In this document: positions 1 to 7,005 of the stretch, piece by piece | Numbering within the stretch: the first letter of the stretch is position 1 | Layout of the letters: every line of letters starts with the position of its first letter | Origin: a virus | Direction: 5' to 3' (one strand) | Virus record (IMG/VR): IMGVR_UViG_3300047550_003367 | Span: 1 to 21,081 of that record | DNA length: 21,081 bases | Made by a program: the position numbers and the translations under genes | The notes under the pieces: model-generated | The model's database searches: none | Told to the model about the DNA's origin: nothing | The model's input: only the letters and a program-made list of their open reading frames with translations

Positions 1-406
1 TGCAGGAGAGTACCTATCTCTTGAAGCAAGATCGCGAGACATACTTGAAGAAACGGCATCTAGAAACCCCGACTTGCTAGATCAAATTGATTTCTTCACA
101 ATGGAAACTTGTTTATGCTCATTCAAGAAAATTTTTCGTGAACATCATGGGCGATATCTTGGGTATTATTTGGATCGTCAATCCGAAGAAATACAGCAAG
201 CAGAGAAAGATGGCTGGACTGGTATTGAATGGAATGTATTGTGGCAAGCACGTGATGAAACTCTTGATTCAAGACTTGCAATTCGTAATGCCACAATCAA
301 CAAAGAAAAGTTTACTTTCTACGTGAGAACAGGTAGAATAGAAAAACTAGATTGGATGTTTAAAGATGAGCAACCTATCAAAGAAGGATTAGAAGCATTA
401 TGGTAA
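1..406 (+). CDS. Hypothetical phage protein, 5' partial
   Basis: The reading frame is open from base 2 to the TAA at 404-406, so the gene begins upstream of the window. The visible 134 residues are hydrophilic, rich in charged residues and in Trp and Tyr. They show no signal peptide, membrane segment or nucleotide-binding motif. An internal ATG at 74 has no convincing ribosome binding site, and coding sense continues before it, so it is not taken as the start. The stop overlaps the ATG of the next gene (ATGGTAA), which suggests translational coupling to the P-loop protein. I do not recognise the family. Confidence 0.7.
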   Translation, partial: AGEYLSLEARSRDILEETASRNPDLLDQIDFFTMETCLCSFKKIFREHHGRYLGYYLDRQSEEIQQAEKDGWTGIEWNVLWQARDETLDSRLAIRNATINKEKFTFYVRTGRIEKLDWMFKDEQPIKEGLEALW

Positions 407-969
407 AAGTGATTGCAATGGGTGGCGAGCCAGCAACTGGCAAGACCACGTTGATGTTTAAATTAATCTCAATGGCAAATGACTGGAGAGTCGTGAAGCC
501 ACAAAAACTCTTGGATGCTATGTTTTCCAGGAAACTGAATCTCTTTATTCTTGGCAAATATGAAAACGACGGTAATACATTCCAAGGAACAGATCGTTTG
601 TCAATGGCTGTTCAACCAGATGCATTAAAGTTCTTTGAGGAATTAACCTTTGATGCTGATGATGTAAATGTAATCTTCGAAGGTGATCGTTTATTCAATG
701 GTAAGATGCTCGACTTCTTACAAGAAAAGTTTCCGAATGATTTTAAGGTGCTAATTCTTACAGCAAAGAATAGCACTCTTGATCAGCGTCACATTGATCG
801 CAAAGACGATCAAGACGATAAGTTTAAGAATTCTCGTAAGACAAAAATCTCGAATATCATGGGGTCGCTGACGCTCATGGACTATATAGAGACAATGGTC
901 AACGAAAACCTCGATGATCAGGCAAAGATCATTGACTATATTAGAAAATTTTACAACTGGAGTGAATAA
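400..969 (+). CDS. P-loop NTPase, possible nucleotide or small-molecule kinase
   Basis: A 189-residue protein with a clear Walker A motif near its N-terminus (GEPATGKT, residues 9-16) after a hydrophobic beta strand (VKVIAMG). A likely Walker B-like strand lies at about residues 88-97 (VNVIFEGDR). The C-terminal half is highly charged and includes a DRKDDQDDKF segment that could be a mobile lid. The size and single N-terminal P-loop resemble small phage kinases, but the substrate cannot be read from the sequence. It is a different family from the gp1-type kinase two genes downstream. It overlaps the preceding gene by 7 bases and is followed 2 bases later by a glycosyltransferase, so all are probably co-transcribed. 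Confidence 0.75.
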   Translation: MVKVIAMGGEPATGKTTLMFKLISMANDWRVVKPQKLLDAMFSRKLNLFILGKYENDGNTFQGTDRLSMAVQPDALKFFEELTFDADDVNVIFEGDRLFNGKMLDFLQEKFPNDFKVLILTAKNSTLDQRHIDRKDDQDDKFKNSRKTKISNIMGSLTLMDYIETMVNENLDDQAKIIDYIRKFYNWSE

Positions 970-971
970 TT

Positions 972-1811
972 ATGCAGTTAGAAGTTAAAGTTGAAGATCT
1001 ACGAAAGAGCAAACTGTTCGTAGCAACACCAATGTATGGTGGTATGGCACATGGTATGTATATCAAGTCTTGCTTAGATTTGCAGGCGTTGTGCTCTCAG
1101 TATGGAATTGAGGTTCGGTTTTCGTTCATCTTCAATGAATCGTTAATCACTCGCGCAAGAAATTATCTTGTAGATGAGTTCCTTCGCGCTGAAGGCTATA
1201 CTCATATGCTTTTTATCGACGCGGATATTCATTTTGATCCACGTGATATCATCGCATGTCTTGCTCTTGACAAAGAAATTATTGGTGGACCATATCCTAA
1301 GAAGTCAATCAAATGGGGATCTGTGAAGGAAGCAGTTAAACGTCACCCTGAAATTGAACCAGGAGAAATTGAAAAGGTTGCTGGCGATTTTGTCTTCAAT
1401 CCAGTTCCTGGCACTGAGAAGTTTTCTGTCGCTGAACCAATTGAAGTGCTTGAGATTGGCACTGGTTTTATGATGATTAAACGTGAAGTGTTTGACCAAT
1501 TCAAGGAAGCCTATCCTGAATTTAGTTACCGTCCAGATCATGTTGGACAAGCAAACTTTGATGGTAAGCGATATATTCACGCATATTTTGACACCGTTAT
1601 TGATCGACGTAGAAAGGTATTGATGAATGGTGAAGAAAAAGAAGTTGGTGGATCAGATCGCTATTTGTCTGAAGACTACATGTTCTGCCAGTGGTGGAGA
1701 AATCTTGGTGGCAAAATTTGGATGTGTCCATGGATGAAAACTCATCACATCGGAACATATGCATTTACTGGTGACATGCCAGCCGTTGCAAATTACGTGG
1801 GATCTCTATAA
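972..1811 (+). CDS. GT-A fold glycosyltransferase-like protein
   Basis: A 279-residue protein. The N-terminus gives a strand and loop (LFVATPMYGG, residues 15-24), followed by the ITRARN segment (59-64). A DxD motif sits at residues 83-85 (MLFIDADIHFDP), the metal and nucleotide-sugar site of GT-A enzymes. The C-terminal part has a conserved-looking THHIG segment that could supply a metal-binding His. The order fits phage family 2-like glycosyltransferases. The acceptor is unknown; candidates are phage DNA bases, virion proteins or a lipid-linked sugar. It lies between two nucleotide-kinase-like genes and apart from the large tailoring cluster downstream, so it need not act with that cluster. 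Confidence 0.75.
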   Translation: MQLEVKVEDLRKSKLFVATPMYGGMAHGMYIKSCLDLQALCSQYGIEVRFSFIFNESLITRARNYLVDEFLRAEGYTHMLFIDADIHFDPRDIIACLALDKEIIGGPYPKKSIKWGSVKEAVKRHPEIEPGEIEKVAGDFVFNPVPGTEKFSVAEPIEVLEIGTGFMMIKREVFDQFKEAYPEFSYRPDHVGQANFDGKRYIHAYFDTVIDRRRKVLMNGEEKEVGGSDRYLSEDYMFCQWWRNLGGKIWMCPWMKTHHIGTYAFTGDMPAVANYVGSL

Positions 1812-1817
1812 TAGTAT

Positions 1818-2489
1818 ATGATTGTCGGACTCGTTGGCTTCATTGGAGCAGGGAAAGGCACAGTCGCTGATCTCTTGGTTGAGCGTCATGGCTTTATCAA
1901 AGAGAGTTATGCCAACAGCGTTAAAGATGCATGCGCAATCATCTTTGGTTGGGATCGCGCCATGCTTGAGGGTGACACTCCAGAATCTCGAGCATGGCGT
2001 GAAACAAAAGATGAATGGTGGTCAAATAAACTCAGTAAAGAGTTTTCACCAAGACTCGCATTACAACTGATGGGCACAGAGGCAGGTCGTGGAGTTTTTC
2101 ATCCTGACCTCTGGGTTCATACAGTGATGCGGCGCTGCGAACAATCCCCTGAATTAAATTATGTAATTGCTGATGTGAGATTCCCAAATGAAATTAAAGC
2201 AATCAAAGATAGCGGTGGCAAGGTTATTCGTGTTCGCCGTGGTGATGATCCTGAGTGGTATTCACTTGCTCGAGAATGTAATTTAGGTTACAAAAACCTA
2301 GATGTAATGCGCAATGCTTATCCAGAAGTGCATTATTCTGAGTGGGCATGGATTGGTAGTGACTATGACATTGTAATGGATAATAATTGTTCATTAGATG
2401 AGTTGAAGATTCGAGTTGACAAAATAGTTGATTCGATATATAATAATCGTATTGAAGCAAATGAGGTCGTTAATTATGAAACTTTCTGA
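1818..2489 (+). CDS. 1: Deoxynucleoside monophosphate kinase (T4 gp1-like)
   Basis: A 223-residue kinase with an N-terminal P-loop (GFIGAGKGT, residues 7-15). It also has the segments of the phage dNMP kinase family: ALQLMGTEAGR, HPDLW and a YVIADVRFPNE strand followed by VIRVRRGD. T4 gp1 (241 residues) phosphorylates dTMP, dGMP and hydroxymethyl-dCMP to diphosphates for the replisome; which base this enzyme prefers cannot be read here. It starts 6 bases after the glycosyltransferase stop. Its 3' end carries a consensus sigma70 promoter and overlaps the gp45 start by 14 bases, so the gp45 operon can be transcribed independently of this gene. Confidence 0.88.
   Translation: MIVGLVGFIGAGKGTVADLLVERHGFIKESYANSVKDACAIIFGWDRAMLEGDTPESRAWRETKDEWWSNKLSKEFSPRLALQLMGTEAGRGVFHPDLWVHTVMRRCEQSPELNYVIADVRFPNEIKAIKDSGGKVIRVRRGDDPEWYSLARECNLGYKNLDVMRNAYPEVHYSEWAWIGSDYDIVMDNNCSLDELKIRVDKIVDSIYNNRIEANEVVNYETF
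2416..2444 (+). promoter_or_regulatory. Consensus sigma70 promoter for the gp45 operon
   Basis: TTGACA at 2416-2421, a 17-base spacer and TATAAT at 2439-2444 match both E. coli-type hexamers perfectly at optimal spacing. The predicted start is near 2451, giving a leader of about 25 bases. A GAGG Shine-Dalgarno at 2463-2466 precedes the gp45 ATG at 2476. The promoter lies within the 3' end of the dNMP kinase gene, so it also codes for protein. In T4, gene 45 relies on other early and middle promoters; here host RNA polymerase alone should suffice. Confidence 0.75.
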
Positions 2490-3156
2490 AAATACTGTGA
2501 ATGTTCTTAAAAACTTTTCAGGCATCAATCAAAGCCTTCAGTTCAAGGCTGGTAATGTTTTGAAAACAATTTCTCCTCTTAAAACAATTTTTGTTGAGGC
2601 AACTGTAACTGAGAATTTCCCTCAAGAGTTTGCATTGTATGATCTAAACAAACTCTTGGCAAAAGTGTCTTTGTACAAGGATGCAGAATTGGCGTTTGAT
2701 TCTGATAAACTTAACATCAGCACTGAGAATAAAAAGAAGTCAGACTATATTAAGTATTGCTCACCAAAAGTGATTGTGACTCCACCTGAGAAGTCAATCA
2801 CGTTTACTGCACCTGATTGCACATTCAGCCTTTCTCATGAAGATCTAGAATGGATGCGCAAGAGTGCTGGCATTTCTGGATCACCAAACTTTGTTTTTGA
2901 AAGTGATGGTAGTGTGATTCATTTCATCGCAACTGATGTGAAGGATGATTCTGCTGATCAATCAAAGGTGGAGATTGGCACTGGTGATGGTTCGAAGTTT
3001 CGAGTTGTGATGAAGGTTGAAAACTTTAAACTTCTTGACGGTTCGTATGATGTTGCAATCGCTAAGAAAGGTCTCGCGCAGTTTAAGCATAAGACTATTC
3101 CAATTACTTACTATATCGCGATTGAAGCAGCAAACTCGACATTTGGGGATGAATAA
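2476..3156 (+). CDS. 45: DNA polymerase sliding clamp gp45
   Basis: A 226-residue protein, close to the 228 of T4 gp45. Its sequence and position (upstream of gp44, gp62 and regA) match the T4-type sliding clamp, which forms a trimeric ring that tethers gp43. In T4 it also activates late transcription by contacting gp33 and gp55. The N-terminus (MKLSENTVNVLKNF) and the beta-strand pattern are typical of the family. The start at 2476 is chosen over an upstream in-frame ATG at 2428 because GAGG lies 9 bases before it and the family N-terminus begins there. It overlaps the dNMP kinase gene by 14 bases. With two TATAAATA promoters in the window, a late-transcription role is likely conserved. Confidence 0.93.
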   Translation: MKLSENTVNVLKNFSGINQSLQFKAGNVLKTISPLKTIFVEATVTENFPQEFALYDLNKLLAKVSLYKDAELAFDSDKLNISTENKKKSDYIKYCSPKVIVTPPEKSITFTAPDCTFSLSHEDLEWMRKSAGISGSPNFVFESDGSVIHFIATDVKDDSADQSKVEIGTGDGSKFRVVMKVENFKLLDGSYDVAIAKKGLAQFKHKTIPITYYIAIEAANSTFGDE

Positions 3157-3158
3157 TC

Positions 3159-3395
3159 ATGGCAATTGATAAAGCAAAAATTCTTGGATGTCTCCAAGAA
3201 ATTTCAAACTCTCTGACTCGCATTGAAGCAGAACGTGATCTGATTCGAGAGATTCTTCAGAAAATGCAAGATGAGTGTGAGATTCCAAAGAAGTTGGGTC
3301 GAAAACTGGCGCGTGTTTACCACAAGCGTAATTATGAAGAAGAAGTTGCTGAGCAAAGCGATTTTCAATCTATTTACGAAACGGTGGCTAAATAA
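3159..3395 (+). CDS. dsbA: DsbA-like dsDNA-binding late-transcription protein
   Basis: A 78-residue protein. Its C-terminal third closely resembles T4 DsbA: a basic segment followed by LARVYHKRNYEEE and a final YETVAK, against LALYHKDNRDVFE and YDTVFSK in T4. T4 DsbA binds double-stranded DNA and was reported to enhance late transcription with gp33. The N-terminal half is a predicted amphipathic or coiled helix (EISNSLTRIEAERDLIREIL). It starts 2 bases after the gp45 stop. In T4, dsbA sits near gene 33 rather than gene 45, so its position beside the clamp is a rearrangement. The assignment rests on recalled similarity. Confidence 0.75.
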   Translation: MAIDKAKILGCLQEISNSLTRIEAERDLIREILQKMQDECEIPKKLGRKLARVYHKRNYEEEVAEQSDFQSIYETVAK

Positions 3396-3401
3396 GAGTA
3401 T

Positions 3402-3474
3402 TGGGGTGCAATCTTCTTATTGATGGCACGATCCGCCAGACTGCTCGCCATGGGAACTCACCGTCCCCGCCCCA
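3402..3474 (+). other. Candidate structured RNA in the dsbA / membrane-protein gap
   Basis: The 105-base gap between dsbA and the next start is more GC-rich than its flanks and can fold compactly. An outer stem pairs TGGGGTG (3402-3408) with CGCCCCA (3468-3474), with one G-U pair. A hairpin pairs ATGGC (3423-3427) with GCCAT (3447-3451). A second hairpin pairs GGGA (3452-3455) with TCCC (3464-3467). The three helices abut with no unpaired base on the 3' side, as in a stacked three-way junction. TCTTCTTTTT follows at 3475-3484, so it could also be a branched terminator or attenuator. A GGAG site (3490-3493) follows. No known riboswitch class was recognised. Confidence 0.45.
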
Positions 3475-3500
3475 TCTTCTTTTTATTATGGAGTTTTATT

Positions 3501-3674
3501 ATGAACTCAATGAAAGTTGAATTGGCAATTGTTCTAACTCTCTTAGCAGTTTCTATCTTTACGTTGGTCAATACATTTACAGACTGGGTTCCAGATGTAT
3601 ACGGTATTGCTGCTATGAATCTGTTAATATTATTTCATGTATTATGGATGCGTAAGTATGGCGACAAGACGTAA
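3501..3674 (+). CDS. Small two-helix membrane protein
   Basis: A 57-residue protein with two hydrophobic segments, about residues 8-24 (LAIVLTLLAVSIFTLV) and 36-51 (GIAAMNLLILFHVLWM), and a short basic C-terminus. The start at 3501 is chosen because GGAG lies at 3490-3493, 7 bases upstream. The frame is open further upstream, but that part falls in the GC-rich structured gap and does not look coding. It overlaps the next gene by 17 bases, which suggests that the two inner-membrane or exported proteins are made together. The function is unknown. Placement inside the replication operon could be incidental. Confidence 0.7.
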   Translation: MNSMKVELAIVLTLLAVSIFTLVNTFTDWVPDVYGIAAMNLLILFHVLWMRKYGDKT

Positions 3675-3981
3675 TTTCTTCAAGTATCTTGGTCTTGGCG
3701 CAGGTGTAGCATCAGGTGGTGTTGTTGCTGCCGCTGCTATTCTACCAGACTCAGACAAATCCAAAGCAATCAAAGAAATTCAAGCCGATGGCTTCAATGG
3801 CAAACTAACCCTTGGAGCAGAATACGGCGAGATCGTCCCACCAAAACCAAATCAATATACTTTTGGTCGGGAATATGTTGCAGGCACTCGCAAAAATGTG
3901 CAAGCAAGTATTGCTGTCGGTCCAGACGGAAACTTGTACTTAAATCAGAACGGTAAATGGCGTAGAATAGTCACTGAATAA
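3658..3981 (+). CDS. Small exported protein with Tat-type signal
   Basis: A 107-residue protein. Its N-terminus carries TRRNFFK (residues 3-9), which fits the twin-arginine motif S/T-R-R-x-F-x-K. A moderately hydrophobic Gly/Ala-rich stretch follows (about 10-29), ending before LPDSD. This is what a Tat signal peptide or signal anchor looks like; no lipobox Cys is present. The mature part of about 75 residues looks strand-rich and ends in DGNLYLNQNGKWRR. The ATG at 3658 is preferred over one at 3637 because it places the twin Arg at positions 4 and 5. It overlaps the small membrane protein by 17 bases and precedes gp44. Phage-coded Tat substrates are uncommon; the function is unknown. Confidence 0.7.
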   Translation: MATRRNFFKYLGLGAGVASGGVVAAAAILPDSDKSKAIKEIQADGFNGKLTLGAEYGEIVPPKPNQYTFGREYVAGTRKNVQASIAVGPDGNLYLNQNGKWRRIVTE

Positions 3982-3997
3982 TTGAGGAATTTTTATT

Positions 3998-4936
3998 ATG
4001 AACGAAGCGTTGTGGGTAGAGAAGTATCGACCGCATACGATTGCTGAGTGTATCCTTCCTGAAGAATATAAAACAACTTTCCAGTCCTATGTGGATCGGA
4101 AAGAGATTCCGCATTTGTTACTTTGTGGTGGTCCAGGAACTGGTAAGACTACAGTTGCTCGAGCACTGTGTGATGAGATTGGTTGTGATTATCTGATCAT
4201 TAACGGATCAGATGAGTCAGGCATTGATACCTTCCGAGTCAAAATAAAGAACTATGCGAGTGCCATGTCTCTGAGTGGCGGCAAGAAAGTTATCATCATC
4301 GATGAAGCAGATTATCTAAATCCAAACTCAACTCAACCAGCCATGCGTGCTGCGATGGAAGAGTTTGCGCATAACTGCACTTTCATCATGACTTGTAATT
4401 ACAAGAATCGTATCATTGAGCCGTTGCATTCTCGTTGCGCCGTGATTGAGTTTAAACTTCGAAAGGAAGATAAACCCAAGATGGCGATGGCGTTTATGAA
4501 ACGTGCATCTGAAATTCTGAACGTAGAAAAGATTCCGTTTGACAAAGCAGTTCTTGCTGAAGTTGTCAAGAAACACTTTCCAGATTATCGTCGTGTTCTA
4601 AATGAACTTCAAAGATATTCTGTCAGTGGTAAAATTGATTCTGGTATTCTCTCCAGCATTGCTGATGTTTCTCTAAATGAATTGGTAACATCACTTAAAG
4701 AACAAAACTTCAGCGCAATGCGTAAATGGGTTGCTGATTTCGGTGGTGATGATCCAGCGAAAATCTATCGTAAGATCTATGATAGTCTTTATGATATTAT
4801 GGATAAATCAACAATCCCAAACGCAGTGTTAATTCTCGCAAAGTATCAATATCAAGCAGCGTTTGTTGCCGACCAGGAACTGAATCTCACCGCATGTCTA
4901 ACAGAAATGATGGTGGAGTGCAAGTTCAATGGCTGA
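3998..4936 (+). CDS. 44: Clamp loader large subunit gp44
   Basis: A 312-residue AAA+ ATPase of the replication factor C type. It opens with the family motif WVEKYRP (residues 6-12). Walker A is GGPGTGKT (44-51), Walker B is VIIIDEAD (98-105), sensor 1 is near TCNYKNRI, and the SRC arginine-finger motif is at 145-147. T4 gp44 (319 residues) forms a tetramer that, with gp62, loads the gp45 clamp at primer ends. A GAGGA Shine-Dalgarno precedes the ATG. It overlaps gp62 by 8 bases, as expected for subunits made in a fixed ratio. No key residue is missing. Confidence 0.95.
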   Translation: MNEALWVEKYRPHTIAECILPEEYKTTFQSYVDRKEIPHLLLCGGPGTGKTTVARALCDEIGCDYLIINGSDESGIDTFRVKIKNYASAMSLSGGKKVIIIDEADYLNPNSTQPAMRAAMEEFAHNCTFIMTCNYKNRIIEPLHSRCAVIEFKLRKEDKPKMAMAFMKRASEILNVEKIPFDKAVLAEVVKKHFPDYRRVLNELQRYSVSGKIDSGILSSIADVSLNELVTSLKEQNFSAMRKWVADFGGDDPAKIYRKIYDSLYDIMDKSTIPNAVLILAKYQYQAAFVADQELNLTACLTEMMVECKFNG

Positions 4937-5309
4937 TCTTTTTAAAGAAATCATTCCGTCAATTCTACAGACGAAAGAATATGCTCTCCTGACAGAACAG
5001 GACGAAAAGTCATATTCATCGTTCATGGTCAATCGTGCGCTTTCTTATCATCGAGACACCGTTCTCCTGGCGAACGAGATGAACAAATACACGACTCTCG
5101 ACAACAAACTCAAATATGACTTTCTCCTAAATATTGTAAGAGCCTCGAAACGTCCATACTCTAAATGGCACAAAAAGGCTCAAAGTAGTGATTTGAATGT
5201 TGTTAAAGAATATTATGGCTATTCCGATGCGAAGGCTGAGGAAGCATGTAAAATTCTTTCTGACGACCAGATCGCCGCGATGAAAAAACAGTTATATAAG
5301 GGTGATTGA
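4929..5309 (+). CDS. 62: Clamp loader small subunit gp62
   Basis: A 126-residue protein between gp44 and RegA, the T4 position of gene 62. The segment YSSFMVNRALSYH matches YSKFMVENALS of T4 gp62, and PYSKWHKK matches the RYGKWAK segment. It is shorter than T4 gp62 (187 residues), mainly at the C-terminus, as in other distant T4-like phages. It has no ATPase motif; in T4 one copy joins four gp44 subunits. The start overlaps the gp44 gene by 8 bases and regA begins 2 bases after its stop, which indicates tight coupling. Confidence 0.88.
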   Translation: MADLFKEIIPSILQTKEYALLTEQDEKSYSSFMVNRALSYHRDTVLLANEMNKYTTLDNKLKYDFLLNIVRASKRPYSKWHKKAQSSDLNVVKEYYGYSDAKAEEACKILSDDQIAAMKKQLYKGD

Positions 5310-5311
5310 CC

Positions 5312-5710
5312 ATGGTCGAAAAATTAGTAGAAGTCACATTAGAAAAGCAAGACGACTTCCTTAAAGTTCGCGAAACTCTCACGCGCATCGGTGTTGCAGC
5401 AAAGAACGATAATATTCTTTATCAGTCTTGCCATATCCTACACAAACAAGGTAAATATTACATTGTCCACTTCAAAGAACTTTTTGAATTGGATGGTAAG
5501 CCAAGCAATATGAGCGAAAACGATTTACAACGTCGTAATACAATTGCGAATCTAATGGCAGAATGGGGATTGGTCAAACTCGTTGATCCAGCGAAAACAA
5601 AAGACAACGTTGCGCCATTAAGTCAGATCAAGATTCTTCCATTCAAGGATAAGAATGATTGGCAACTTGTTTCCAAGTATACGATTGGAAAAAAGAAAAA
5701 AGAAGGATAA
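5312..5710 (+). CDS. regA: RegA translational repressor
   Basis: A 132-residue protein strongly resembling T4 RegA (122 residues). Shared segments include DFLKVRETLTRIG, LYQSCHILHKQGKYYIVHFKE, the late DWQLVSKYTIG and an extra basic tail (KKKKEG). RegA binds the start regions of early mRNAs and blocks ribosome access, including its own message and those of gp44 and gp45. The ATG at 5312 is preferred over an in-frame TTG at 5306 because an AAGG site lies about 10 bases upstream of it. In T4 gene 43 follows; here a methyltransferase starts on the last base of the stop codon (TAATG). Many small early genes in the window are plausible targets. Confidence 0.93.
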   Translation: MVEKLVEVTLEKQDDFLKVRETLTRIGVAAKNDNILYQSCHILHKQGKYYIVHFKELFELDGKPSNMSENDLQRRNTIANLMAEWGLVKLVDPAKTKDNVAPLSQIKILPFKDKNDWQLVSKYTIGKKKKEG

Positions 5711-6432
5711 TGGAACATTTTTGTTTCAATGACCAGTTTGGAGAAAACTGGTTTTCTTTTTCAAAACTTTATTCTGAGATGGTAAAACATTTTCCAGATG
5801 GTAGTCATTTTATCGAAATTGGTTCTTGGAAAGGTCGATCTGCTACTTATTTGGCTGTGGAAATCATTAATTCACAAAAAAATATAAAATTTGATTGTAT
5901 TGACATCTGGGAAAACAGTCACTTTTACAGTGAAAAAATGGTGGGTCAAGGATATCCAACTTTTTCAGAAAATTTATATCAAACATTTTTAAACAATATA
6001 ACACCAGTATCACACATTATAAATCCTGTTCAAAGTGATTCTTCAGCCGCAGCAAAAACTTATGCAGACAATTCTGTAAATTTTATTTTTATTGATGGCG
6101 ATCATTCTTATGAAGGTATAAAAAGAGATTTAGAATGTTGGCTACCTAAAATAAAAGATGGTGGAATTATTGCTGGTCATGATTACCATTATGATCCAAT
6201 TAAAAGAGCTGTTAAAGAAATTTTTGGTATAAGTGATTATTCTGATCCTTGGGGTAATGGTTGCTTCATAGCAAAAGTTAATACAAACTATGAAAGAGTT
6301 TTTAAATTAAAACAACTCTTTGATCAGGGAAGATATTCCCCTGAAAGTCATGAAGAACTAGAGAATTTAAAAACTGATTATAAAAAAATGATTAATAGCA
6401 AAATTGAAAAATTTACTGGAGATGCAACGTGA
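5710..6432 (+). CDS. Class I SAM methyltransferase (Methyltransf_24-like)
   Basis: A 240-residue protein. Motif I is FIEIGSWKGRS (residues 34-44), followed by the acidic strand FDCIDIW. The family signature FIDGDHSYEG lies at about 127-136, and GGIIAGHDY at 151-159 carries likely metal or substrate residues. This order fits the Methyltransf_24 or cephalosporin-hydroxylase-like methyltransferases that often modify sugars. The ATG at 5710 shares a base with the regA stop and has AGAAGGA just upstream, so it is chosen over an upstream in-frame ATG. The gene is visibly richer in A and T, with many Lys, Ile and Asn codons, than regA, which suggests recent acquisition. It sits apart from the main tailoring cluster but could serve it. 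Confidence 0.82.
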   Translation: MEHFCFNDQFGENWFSFSKLYSEMVKHFPDGSHFIEIGSWKGRSATYLAVEIINSQKNIKFDCIDIWENSHFYSEKMVGQGYPTFSENLYQTFLNNITPVSHIINPVQSDSSAAAKTYADNSVNFIFIDGDHSYEGIKRDLECWLPKIKDGGIIAGHDYHYDPIKRAVKEIFGISDYSDPWGNGCFIAKVNTNYERVFKLKQLFDQGRYSPESHEELENLKTDYKKMINSKIEKFTGDAT

Positions 6433-6992
6433 TTTATTTAAATGTTTTTAAACTTCGTAATGATATTGAATTGCCAACGTATGGAACATCCCTTGCCAAC
6501 TGTTTTGATTTATCTTTTCAACCAACAAGTAATGTTGTGAAAGGATATGATCTTTATAATTCTCCTATTGATCGACCAATAAATGATCTTGAAGAAGTTT
6601 ATTTGCATCCTGGAGATCGTTTGTTAATTCCCACAGGTTTGATCTTTAAAATTGATCATCGGAAAACAATCGAAACATTTTCAGACATTTCTCGCACAGA
6701 ATTGCCTCTACAAAATCACAGCATTCGTTTACATCCTCGCTCTGGACTTTCGCTCAAAAAAGGATTAATTCTAGCAAATTGCGAAGGTATTGTTGACGTT
6801 GATTATCAAGAAGAAGTGTTTGTACTTTTGACAAACGTCTCAAAGATGCACGTCACAATTCGCAAAGGTGATCGTATTGCTCAAGGTGAAGTTGTATGTA
6901 ATGAGCCTTTTCATATCGCATTATTAAACACACGACCAGAAAAACATTCCGAAAGATCTGGTGGATTTGGTTCCACTGGTGTATCAAACTGA
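6429..6992 (+). CDS. dut: dUTPase (trimeric type)
   Basis: A 187-residue protein with the five motifs of trimeric dUTP pyrophosphatases. Motif 1 is GTSLANCFDLS (19-29), motif 2 HPRSGLSLKKG (102-112), motif 3 GIVDVDYQEEV (120-130) with the catalytic Asp and base-stacking Tyr, motif 4 KGDRIAQ (146-152), and motif 5 ERSGGFGSTG (175-184). It converts dUTP to dUMP, keeping uracil out of DNA and feeding dTMP synthesis. It is longer than usual, with additions at about 36-57 and 76-98 between motifs 1 and 2. The GTG start at 6429 has GGAG 7 bases upstream and overlaps the previous stop (GTGA). It works with the dCMP deaminase downstream. Confidence 0.92.
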   Translation: MIYLNVFKLRNDIELPTYGTSLANCFDLSFQPTSNVVKGYDLYNSPIDRPINDLEEVYLHPGDRLLIPTGLIFKIDHRKTIETFSDISRTELPLQNHSIRLHPRSGLSLKKGLILANCEGIVDVDYQEEVFVLLTNVSKMHVTIRKGDRIAQGEVVCNEPFHIALLNTRPEKHSERSGGFGSTGVSN

Positions 6993-7000
6993 TATAAATA
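6993..7000 (+). promoter_or_regulatory. T4-type late promoter for hsp20
   Basis: TATAAATA matches the T4 late promoter element exactly. It overlaps the stop region of dut. With T4 geometry (-13 to -6), transcription would start at about G7006, giving a 53-base leader for hsp20. In T4 this element is read by host RNA polymerase carrying gp55 and activated by gp33 and gp45, so hsp20 should be a late gene, unlike the nucleotide-metabolism genes around it. Confidence 0.75.
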
Positions 7001-7005
7001 GAAAT

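Noticed and set aside
1305-1580. Minus-strand open frame inside the glycosyltransferase gene
   Set aside because: Low-complexity product without a ribosome site, antisense to a gene with clear motifs.
3402-3484. Simple terminator after dsbA
   Set aside because: The outer stem encloses about 59 bases with two inner hairpins, which is unlike a compact intrinsic terminator, and the T-run is interrupted. A branched attenuator remains possible.
3420-3500. Upstream extension of the small membrane protein gene to about 3420
   Set aside because: The added residues (rich in Arg and Pro) fall in the GC-rich structured gap, and the GGAG at 3490-3493 fits a start at 3501.
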